Shown here one piece after another: positions 1 to 7,085 of a stretch of DNA of 64,000 bases; the first letter of the stretch is position 1, and every line of letters begins with the position of its first letter. Under the pieces are notes generated by a model. That model was not told the origin of the DNA. It was given only the letters and a program-made list of their open reading frames with translations, and did not search any database. A program made the translations under genes and the position numbers. Source of the stretch: Bacteroidia bacterium (GTDB lineage: Bacteria; Bacteroidota; Bacteroidia; Bacteroidales; CAJPTX01); the NCBI GenBank assembly GCA_002749065.1, contig PDTX01000001.1:1-64000 (forward strand), given 5' to 3'.

Positions 1-1
1 C

Positions 2-151
2 GACACGCAGGTGGGCATCTTCAACCTGCTGGGCGTGAAGGTGGCCGAGCTGCCCCTGCCGGTGAGCGGCGAGCTGGACCTGGGCTTCCTGCCGAGGGGT
101 CGCTACATCCTGCGGGTGGACGGCCAGGCCCTCCGCCTGGTGAAGGAGTAG
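2..151 (+). CDS. C-terminal end of a type IX secretion cargo protein (partial)
   Basis: Only the last 49 codons lie in the window; the frame is open from base 2 and ends in TAG. The residues fit a type IX secretion (Por) C-terminal sorting domain: a strand-turn-strand 'VGIFNLLGVKVAEL', then 'LDLGFLPRGRYILRV', then a basic end 'LRLVKE'. In that family this tail takes a cargo across the outer membrane and is processed at the cell surface. The cargo domain is outside the window, so the protein's own activity is unknown. A perfect terminator follows, so this is the last gene of its transcript. Confidence 0.75.
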   Translation, partial: DTQVGIFNLLGVKVAELPLPVSGELDLGFLPRGRYILRVDGQALRLVKE

Positions 152-194
152 GTGCATACCGAGAGGTAGCGAACCCCGATAGGGGAGGATAAGT

Positions 195-228
195 AAGGGT
201 GGGCAACCTCGGTTGCCCACCCTTTTTT
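195..228 (+). terminator. Intrinsic terminator between convergent genes
   Basis: A perfect 14-base stem (AAGGGTGGGCAACC, loop TC, and its complement) is followed by a T run. It ends the sorting-domain gene on the plus strand. It may also serve the converging Na/Pi cotransporter gene, although the A run on the left side is weak. Confidence 0.9.
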
Positions 229-258
229 CATGCGTTCTTAGTGCCGGGCTGCCTTGGC

Positions 259-2004
259 TTAGTCCAGCCGCGCCTCCTCCTCGTCCGTGTCCAGGCCCTT
301 GATGGGCGTGTGCATCTCGGCGATGTCCTCGGTGATGTTGATGATGTTGTCGCCCATGCGCTCGCACTGCGAGTACATGTCGGAGAAGAATATCCCGGCT
401 TGGTAGCTGTACATGCCGTCCTCTATGTTCTTGACGTGCTCGGCGCGCAGCTCGTTCCGCAGCCGGTTGATGCGGTCCTCGCACGCGTAGGCGGCCTCCA
501 GGTCGGGGTGGTTGTAGTCCCCGGTCAGGTTCTGCTCCATGACGGCGAAGGCCCCGTCGACCAGGTCGAACATCCGGTCAATCTTCCCCTGCACATCCTG
601 GCTGAACTCCACGCCCATCTTCCGCTTGCGCATCCATATTTTGGCGGCGTTGTCGCAGTAGTCCGCGATGCTCTCGATGTCGCCGATGATTTTGAGCAGG
701 GCCTGCTGCAGGGAGTTGGCCTCGCTGGAGATGTCGGAGCTGTTTATCTGGCCGAGGTAGTTGGCGATCTCGACCTCCACGCGGTCGCTGATGTTCTCGT
801 ACTTGATGACGCGCTCGTAGATCTGCTGCAGCTCCTTGTCGTTCTGGCTCCCCATCATGCTGCGCATTATGTTGAACATGCGGCGGACGCGCCGGGCGAA
901 GACGATGGTCTCCTTGCGGGCCAGGTCGAGGGCCAGCTCGCCGGTGGAGAGGGTGCCGACGTTGAGGTGGCGCAGGCGGAACTCCTCGTCCTCGTTCTCC
1001 CCCAGGGGCATGAGCCGTACGATGAGCCGGGCGATCTGGGGGGTGAACCAGACCAGGAAGAGCACGTTGGCGATGTTGAAGAGGGTGTGGAACATGGACA
1101 GCGCGAAGGGGATGGAGCTCAGGCTCGCGCCGGGGTTCTCCATGCCGCCCTGCACGGTGATGTAGCTCACCAGGTCGACGAAGGGGTAGAAGACGGCCAG
1201 CCCCCATATGAGGCCGAAGATGTTGAATATGAGGTGGAAGAAGGCGGCGCGCTTGGCCGATATGTTGCCCACCGCGGCGGCGATGATGGCCGTGACGGTG
1301 GTGCCCACGTTCAGGCCTAGTATCATGGAGCAGGCCATGGGGAAGCCGATCCAGCCGTTGGAGCACATGACCAGGACCAGGGCCATGGTGGCCGAGGAGG
1401 ACTGGACCACCACCGTCATGACCGCCCCGATGAGGGCGTAGAGCACCACCGAGAAGAAGCCCAGGTTGGAGAAGCGGCCCAGGGCCTCGAGGATGGCCGG
1501 GTAGTCCTGCAGGTTGGGGATGGCGTCCTTGAGGTAGGCCAGGCCCAGGAAGATGAGCGAGAAGCCCAGGATGAGCTCGCCCAGGGAGCGGCGGCCGTCG
1601 CGCTTGCTGAAGAGCAGGGGGGCCGCGATGCCGATAAGGGGCAGGGAGAGCGCGCCGATGTTGAGCTTGAAGCCCAGCAGGGCGATGATCCAGGCCGTGA
1701 TGGTGGTGCCGACGTTCGCCCCCATGATGACCCCGGCGGCCTGAATCAGGCTCAGCAGGCCCGCCTGGACGAAGCTCACGACCATCACCGTGGTGGCCGA
1801 GGAGGACTGCACCACGGCCGTGACCAGCAGTCCCGTCATGATCCGCTTGATGGTGGTGCTGGTCATCGCCGCCAGCAGGTCGCGCATCTTGTCGCCGGCC
1901 ACCTTCTGCAGCCCCTCGCTCAGGAGCTTCATCCCGTAGAGGAACACGCCCAGCGAGCCGGCCAGGGTCAGGAGGGTCGAGAGGACGGTCTTGATAGAAT
2001 CCAT
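259..2004 (-). CDS. Na/Pi cotransporter family protein with PhoU-like C-terminal domain
   Basis: 581 residues, the usual size for NptA/YjbB-type sodium-dependent phosphate transporters of the inner membrane. Two inverted Na_Pi_cotrans repeats are visible, each with the hallmark serine cluster: QSSSATT at residues 66-72 and QSSSATM at 201-207. Many hydrophobic segments fill residues 10-330. The remainder (about 350-560) is soluble and helical, like PhoU, as in many bacterial members. The ATG is chosen because the next in-frame residues form the first membrane helix and a Bacteroidetes promoter lies 40 bases upstream. Transport of phosphate is inferred from the family; other anions cannot be excluded. 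Confidence 0.9.
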   Translation of the reverse strand: MDSIKTVLSTLLTLAGSLGVFLYGMKLLSEGLQKVAGDKMRDLLAAMTSTTIKRIMTGLLVTAVVQSSSATTVMVVSFVQAGLLSLIQAAGVIMGANVGTTITAWIIALLGFKLNIGALSLPLIGIAAPLLFSKRDGRRSLGELILGFSLIFLGLAYLKDAIPNLQDYPAILEALGRFSNLGFFSVVLYALIGAVMTVVVQSSSATMALVLVMCSNGWIGFPMACSMILGLNVGTTVTAIIAAAVGNISAKRAAFFHLIFNIFGLIWGLAVFYPFVDLVSYITVQGGMENPGASLSSIPFALSMFHTLFNIANVLFLVWFTPQIARLIVRLMPLGENEDEEFRLRHLNVGTLSTGELALDLARKETIVFARRVRRMFNIMRSMMGSQNDKELQQIYERVIKYENISDRVEVEIANYLGQINSSDISSEANSLQQALLKIIGDIESIADYCDNAAKIWMRKRKMGVEFSQDVQGKIDRMFDLVDGAFAVMEQNLTGDYNHPDLEAAYACEDRINRLRNELRAEHVKNIEDGMYSYQAGIFFSDMYSQCERMGDNIINITEDIAEMHTPIKGLDTDEEEARLD

Positions 2005-2044
2005 GCGCTACGTTTGTATCCCGTAAAATCCCGCTTAGCGCCCG

Positions 2045-2052
2045 CAAAGATA
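2045..2052 (-). promoter_or_regulatory. Bacteroidetes -7 promoter element for the Na/Pi cotransporter
   Basis: TATCTTTG on the minus strand matches the TAnnTTTG consensus exactly and lies 40 bases upstream of the ATG. No clear -33 TTTG is seen. Confidence 0.6.
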
Positions 2053-2318
2053 TAAAGAATGGGGAGAAAAGGGCGCGGCGCGCTGGGGGCGATTCCCCCC
2101 GGGCGGGCCTTTTGCGCCGCACCCCTTGTTTTCTGCATTTTTATTGATAGCTTTGCGAAATGAAACGGTATCGTCTGCATATCCGCCCCCGTAGCGCCTG
2201 CCAGTCTCTGGCATTCATAGCTAGCTGGTGGGCGTGTGCGGTTTACCCCCCCCCTCCAGTTTTCCAAAAATTACAATAATTTAGACCCTTTCATCTCCGT
2301 CACGGAGCTTGGGTGCTT
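2053..2318. other. Intergenic region upstream of the VWA-tubulin operon
   Basis: No gene is supported here. The region is partly AT-rich (around 2255-2290) and holds a weak -7-like TAATTTAG on the plus strand and a small hairpin (CTCCG TCA CGGAG, 2295-2307). The plus-strand operon promoter must lie here, but no full consensus match was found. Confidence 0.5.
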
Positions 2319-2347
2319 GGCTCTCCGCGCTGCGGGGGGCCTTTTTT
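2319..2347 (+). terminator. Possible leader terminator/attenuator upstream of the VWA gene
   Basis: GGCTCTCCGC, loop GCT, GCGGGGGGCC forms a 10-pair stem (two G-T pairs), directly followed by TTTTTT. It lies 32 bases before the VWA start codon and no gene ends just upstream on this strand. It therefore looks like a leader terminator controlling read-through into the operon. An alternative pairing of GAGC (2305-2308) with GCTC (2320-2323) would disrupt the stem, but this is inference. Confidence 0.5.
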
Positions 2348-2378
2348 CGTGCGTTGCAGGTTCGTGTTGTCAAACTCG

Positions 2379-4193
2379 ATGGTTCGGATAATGAGGAGAA
2401 TTCTACGATTTTTGGGCTGCCTAGTCCTGATGGTGGGCCTGGGCATTTCCGTGGCCCAGGGGGCGAGGATGCGCTACATCTACGTGCTGGACTGGTCGAA
2501 GAGCATGTGGGGCTACAACGGCAATGAGGACGTGTGGGACCGGACGCGCGACCTGCTGCTGTCCGACCTCCGCAAGCGGGAGAAGCAGGACTGCGAGGTG
2601 GTATTCCTTCGTTTCGACGAGGTGGTGCACCCCCCCATTCAGGGTGCGAGCCAGGCCGTCAGCTTCCTGGAGAACGAGGCGAACCGGCCCGACGGGAGCT
2701 GGACCAACACGCTGGCTGCGTGGAAGGAGGCGCAGCGCTGGGTGGAGAACGAGGCGTACTCGCAGATCATCATCTGCACCGACGGCAAGCCGAACCTCCC
2801 GCCGGGCACGCCGGAGACCAAGGAGCGGGTGAAGCGGGAGTTTATCAACCATTTAAGGAGCGGCGCGTGGGAGCAGCAGCAGCAGCGCAGCAAGGGGCGT
2901 CTTTTCCTCTGCTACGTCCGTCTGGCCCGGGCGGCGCACGAGCAGGAGACGCAGCAGACGCTCGAGGGGCTGCGCAACGTGGCCGTGGTGGACGGGATAC
3001 GCTTCCCAGCCATGGTGCAGTACCTGGGCGAGCCCGTGGTGTGGAATGTGTACACCGATAGGTCGCACAGCGCGCGCCTGTCGGCCGAGCTGCTCAACGG
3101 TGAGGAGCTCGAGGGGGAGGTGGCCATTCCCTGCCGGCTGGTGGGGAAGGGGGCCGACCTGCTGAAGGGCCTGAGCGTGAAGCTGCTGCCCAAGCAGGGC
3201 GTGCTGGAGCTTTCGGCCGAGAGCGCGCTGTCGCAGCCCGAGATGATGGGGCGCGATTCGGTCTTCCAGCTGGCCATCGTCAGCGCCGGGGGCGGGGAGG
3301 TGCCCAAGATCGTGCGGCCCATCCCGCTGCGCCTGTTCAACCGCCATACCCGCAGCGCCAAGTTGAGCATCCGCGTGGTGCCCGAGGTGGATAGCTACGC
3401 GGCTTTCGCGTTCCGGGAGGAGAAGCCCGGGGTGGTCCCCGTGGAGGTGGACCTGGAGTGGAGCGAGGATGCGCAGATAGCGCGCGAGAAGGGCACGCTG
3501 CACCTCAGCATGGCGCAGAAGCCGCTCTTCGGCGACAACTCGCCGGTGGACCTGCGTGGGGCGGGGGTGACCCTCCGCGGGGATATGGCGGATGTGCAGC
3601 TGCCCGTGGCGGCCACCAGCAAGGGGCGGACGCTGCGGTGCGAGCTGCTGCTGCCCGATGATTTCGAGGACGGGACCTACCTTGTGCAGGCGCGGCTCGA
3701 TGCCCCTGGCTGCCAGTTCGTGCAGCCCGACCGGCAGGTGGAGGGGGTGTTCGACTACGACCGGCGGGTCAATCCCCTGAAGCTCGCCCTGATTTGGGGC
3801 TCGGTGCTGCTGCTGGCCCTGCTGCTGCTCTGGGGCCTGGTGCTTCGGCGGTTGCTGTTCCCCCCGATATCGAGGGCGAACAAGGCGCAGGTGCAGACCC
3901 CGACGGGCGTGAAGTCCGCCTCGCTGCGGGGGCGCTACCGGGTGGTGTTCACCGCCAAGAAGCGGCGGCAGGGCTTGTTCGCGCGCTTCCTGGTGGGGCG
4001 GGTGGACTACGTGCAGGTGGCCTGGTTCGATGGGGGCGACCTGGTGCTGAAGAAGGGTCCGAGCCGGAAGTACCCCGTGTCGGTGGAGAACGGGCGGCCC
4101 TACGGCCTGAGCCTCCGCCTGGAGTGCAATGTGGACTACAGCATGGTAAAGCAGCAAGCGGCGGGCGATGGGAGCACCCTGCAGCTGCGCTAA
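2379..4193 (+). CDS. Membrane-anchored von Willebrand factor A domain protein
   Basis: 604 residues from this start. An N-terminal signal or anchor helix is followed at once by a VWA domain with the MIDAS motif DWSKS (Asp38, Ser40, Ser42) and a later 'IIICTDGKPN' strand carrying the MIDAS Asp. The middle (about 220-460) looks beta-rich. A single membrane helix near residues 467-495 ('LLLLALLLLWGLVLRRLLF' region) leaves about 110 residues on the other side. An ATG four codons downstream is an alternative start; a longer frame opening at 2313 lacks a signal-like start. The gene is 24 bases upstream of the tubulin-like gene. VWA proteins bind partners through a metal; the ligand is unknown. Confidence 0.8.
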   Translation: MVRIMRRILRFLGCLVLMVGLGISVAQGARMRYIYVLDWSKSMWGYNGNEDVWDRTRDLLLSDLRKREKQDCEVVFLRFDEVVHPPIQGASQAVSFLENEANRPDGSWTNTLAAWKEAQRWVENEAYSQIIICTDGKPNLPPGTPETKERVKREFINHLRSGAWEQQQQRSKGRLFLCYVRLARAAHEQETQQTLEGLRNVAVVDGIRFPAMVQYLGEPVVWNVYTDRSHSARLSAELLNGEELEGEVAIPCRLVGKGADLLKGLSVKLLPKQGVLELSAESALSQPEMMGRDSVFQLAIVSAGGGEVPKIVRPIPLRLFNRHTRSAKLSIRVVPEVDSYAAFAFREEKPGVVPVEVDLEWSEDAQIAREKGTLHLSMAQKPLFGDNSPVDLRGAGVTLRGDMADVQLPVAATSKGRTLRCELLLPDDFEDGTYLVQARLDAPGCQFVQPDRQVEGVFDYDRRVNPLKLALIWGSVLLLALLLLWGLVLRRLLFPPISRANKAQVQTPTGVKSASLRGRYRVVFTAKKRRQGLFARFLVGRVDYVQVAWFDGGDLVLKKGPSRKYPVSVENGRPYGLSLRLECNVDYSMVKQQAAGDGSTLQLR

Positions 4194-4217
4194 TGAAAAC
4201 GATAAATACGAGAGATA

Positions 4218-7085
4218 ATGGCTGAACAATTACGGAAGACGCTCTTTGTGGGCGTTGGGGGCACGGGGATACGTTCCATCCTGCACCTGAAACGACGTTT
4301 CCTACTGACCTACGGGAAGATACCCCCGATGATAGGCTTCCTGGGGGTGGATACGGACGACTCGAAGGGCGGGCTGCGGACCTCCCTGCACCTGCTGGAC
4401 GAGGATACCCGCCTGCGCTTCAACGACGACGAGCTGGCCAGCGAGGTGTCGCTCAACGGGGACGAGATGTGCAACATCACCGTGCGGGCCCCGCAGGACA
4501 TCCTCCAGCGCAACCGCGAGGGCTTCTCGTGGCTCCCGCGCAACAACGAGCGCAGCCTCCTGAACCTCAGCCAGGGGGCGGGCCAGGTGCGCAGCAACGG
4601 GCGCTTCGCCATCATGTGCCGCAGCAAGGAGTTCAAGGCCAAGCTGAATGTGCAGATCAACAAGATCACCTCCACCAAGCGGGTGGACGACACGGAGTTC
4701 ACCTCCATGCCGGGCAAAATCGAGGTGTACACCCTGGGCTCCATCGCCGGGGGGACGGGCAGCGGCATCCTGATCGACGTGGGCCTGCAGATTCATGAGC
4801 AGATGGCCGACATCGGGCAGACCGAGTACGGCTCCTACGCCTACCTGCTGCTGCCGGAGATATTCATCACCCAGCTGGGGGTGTCGCCCGCCAGCCCGCA
4901 GGTGGCCAACGTGAAGCCGAACGCCTTCGCGGCAAGCATGGACCTGGACTACCTGATGGAGGCCGAGCCGAGCAAGCCGATAGAGATTAGCACCCTCGAG
5001 GGGCGCAAGCAGATCAGCCGCCCGGTGTTCGACCTGGTCACCATGTTCGACAACCGCAACGAGATGGGGGCCAACGTGGCGCTCGCCTCGCACATCGAGG
5101 AGATGATGGGCATCTCGCTCTCCCTGGTGGTGCGCGACTTCGGCAACCTGGCCTCGATGTGGGACAACGTGATCACCTACATGTCGGGGGGGAGCCTGAG
5201 CGTGAAGAACAAGCGGGCGTGGGTGACCGGCATCGGGGTGTGCGAGGCGATGATAGACACGCCACGCCTCCGGGGCCTCTACAGCAACCACGTGATGGCC
5301 CGCCTCCTGGGCCACTTCACGAGCGCGGACGCGAACGCCGACAATGCCGGCCTGGCGAACCGCTGGATAGACCTGCCCGACGTGCAGATACGGGAGAACG
5401 GGGGCGACCAGAACAACTACATGATAGACTACCTCATGGAGCACCCCGAGCCCTCCTACCCGCTGGAGGGGCTGACGCCGGGTTCGGAGCGGCAGGACGT
5501 GCAGTCGTACCTGCAGCTCGTGCAGCCCAAGCCGCTCGATGAGCAGGTGCGCCAGAAGATGGAGAGCCTCAGCGGCCAGCTGTGGCGCTTCCTCACCGAG
5601 GAGCTGGCCCGCCCCCACGGCCTGGGCAACACCATAGAGATCGTGGCGGAGCTGCGCCGCCAGGTGAACATCTACCTGGATGAGATGAACGGTGAGATAG
5701 CCGAGAAGTATCAGCTAGTGGAGCGTCTGCGTGTCAACATCGGCCTGGAGCACGGCAGCGAGGGGTTGCTCGACGAGCTGCAGACCGTGGCCGGGTGGAA
5801 CCCCTTCTCGAAGGGGAAGAAGAAGGAGCTGTGCGCCGAGATCTGCGAGGAGAGCTACAGGCTGGCCAAGGAGGTCAACGAGATCGCGCGCCGCAAGGGG
5901 GCCAAGGATGTATTCGGCATGCTGGACGAGGAGCTCAACCGCCTTGAGCACCAGCTGCACGACATGCTGGGGACCCTGCGCCAGCTCGAGAAGAGCAAGC
6001 AGGAGGAGGCCTCGGCGCTGCGCAACCCGAGGGGCGATAAGTTCTCGCGCGACTTCGTTATCGACCTCTCCGATGCCCTCTGCTCGCAGCACGGCCCGGG
6101 GGTGAACCTGGACGAGGAGACGTACGCCGAGAGCGCCAAGCTGTTGGCCGACCTCCTCGGGGGCTCGGCGGAGATGGTGGGGCGCAAGCTCCGGGCCTTT
6201 GTCGACCAGAAGAGCCTGCTGCCCCCGTGGTCCATAGAGGACCGCCTGGCCATGATGAACGACGAGGAGCTGGAGCAGGAGGCGCGCAAGATGGTGGTCA
6301 AGAGCAGCCCCATGCTGGAGTTCGACTACATGGGCCATAAGTACGAGCCCTCGCTGGTGCGCACCTTCGTGGTGGGTCTGCCCTCGCTGACCAGCCCCCA
6401 GTGCACCCGCGTGCGCCAGATGGTGGAGAAAATCGCCGAGGACATCCGCCCCACCTTCGTCAAGACCCCCATGCACGACCGCATCGCCCTCCTACGCCTC
6501 AACGCCGCGGTGCCTGTCTACGCCGTGAGCCCGGTGTCGACCTGCGCCCAGTTCTACGAGCGGCGCATGCGCGACGAGAACAGCATCTGCTTCCACATCG
6601 ACGGGGAGATATTCGAGCGCATGACCCGCGACATGTTCAGCATATACCCCGTGGAGGACACCGGCAAGCAGAGCAACCTGCAGCTGTGGGTGATGGGCCT
6701 GCTGTTGGGCGAGATAGAGAACGCGAACGGGGTGTACCGCATCAAGAGCAAGACGCTCGGCAGCGCGCTCAACCAGTACTGGCACGAGCTGCACCGGGGC
6801 TGCTACCGCGATGAGGCCTACGCCAACTTCTGCGCCCTTCTGCCCAAGATAGGGAAGGAGCTGCACCAGACCCTGAAGACGAAGGTCGACGGCATGGGCC
6901 AGTCGCAGTACTCCGAGCTGATGCAGCGGGCCAAGGCCGAGGACGGGGTGGTGTACCTCTCCGACTTCGCGCAGATTGGCGAGCGGTCCATCGAGGAGAT
7001 GCAGGGCGATAAGGGCTTTGCCGGCACCCTGGAGCAGCTGGAGCAGGAGGTCAACCTGATAGTCAAGGAGGTACCTGGCGCATGA
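4218..7085 (+). CDS. Tubulin/FtsZ-like GTPase family protein (Tubulin_2 type)
   Basis: 955 residues, far longer than FtsZ. The N-terminus begins with 'FVGVGGTGIRSILHL' (residues 10-24), a glycine loop like FtsZ loop T1. The tubulin signature appears as 'GSIAGGTGSGILIDV' at about residues 173-187. This pairing is typical of the Tubulin_2 (PF13809) family, which is distinct from FtsZ, tubulin and BtubA/B. The region 440-640 is helical and charged and probably coiled-coil, followed by a C-terminal domain of unknown type. The gene sits between a VWA membrane protein and a large orphan, with a 4-base ATGA overlap to the latter, so the three are surely co-expressed. Polymerisation and GTP hydrolysis are inferred from the family, not seen. 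Confidence 0.82.
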   Translation: MAEQLRKTLFVGVGGTGIRSILHLKRRFLLTYGKIPPMIGFLGVDTDDSKGGLRTSLHLLDEDTRLRFNDDELASEVSLNGDEMCNITVRAPQDILQRNREGFSWLPRNNERSLLNLSQGAGQVRSNGRFAIMCRSKEFKAKLNVQINKITSTKRVDDTEFTSMPGKIEVYTLGSIAGGTGSGILIDVGLQIHEQMADIGQTEYGSYAYLLLPEIFITQLGVSPASPQVANVKPNAFAASMDLDYLMEAEPSKPIEISTLEGRKQISRPVFDLVTMFDNRNEMGANVALASHIEEMMGISLSLVVRDFGNLASMWDNVITYMSGGSLSVKNKRAWVTGIGVCEAMIDTPRLRGLYSNHVMARLLGHFTSADANADNAGLANRWIDLPDVQIRENGGDQNNYMIDYLMEHPEPSYPLEGLTPGSERQDVQSYLQLVQPKPLDEQVRQKMESLSGQLWRFLTEELARPHGLGNTIEIVAELRRQVNIYLDEMNGEIAEKYQLVERLRVNIGLEHGSEGLLDELQTVAGWNPFSKGKKKELCAEICEESYRLAKEVNEIARRKGAKDVFGMLDEELNRLEHQLHDMLGTLRQLEKSKQEEASALRNPRGDKFSRDFVIDLSDALCSQHGPGVNLDEETYAESAKLLADLLGGSAEMVGRKLRAFVDQKSLLPPWSIEDRLAMMNDEELEQEARKMVVKSSPMLEFDYMGHKYEPSLVRTFVVGLPSLTSPQCTRVRQMVEKIAEDIRPTFVKTPMHDRIALLRLNAAVPVYAVSPVSTCAQFYERRMRDENSICFHIDGEIFERMTRDMFSIYPVEDTGKQSNLQLWVMGLLLGEIENANGVYRIKSKTLGSALNQYWHELHRGCYRDEAYANFCALLPKIGKELHQTLKTKVDGMGQSQYSELMQRAKAEDGVVYLSDFAQIGERSIEEMQGDKGFAGTLEQLEQEVNLIVKEVPGA

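Noticed and set aside
578..2122. Long open frame overlapping the Na/Pi cotransporter on the same strand, in another frame
   Set aside because: The translation is rich in Arg, Pro, Gly and His with no domain; it is a high-GC shadow of the real gene.
2853..4229. 458-codon open frame antisense to the VWA gene
   Set aside because: Low-complexity His/Leu/Gln-rich product typical of antisense reading in GC-rich DNA; the sense gene has clear VWA motifs.
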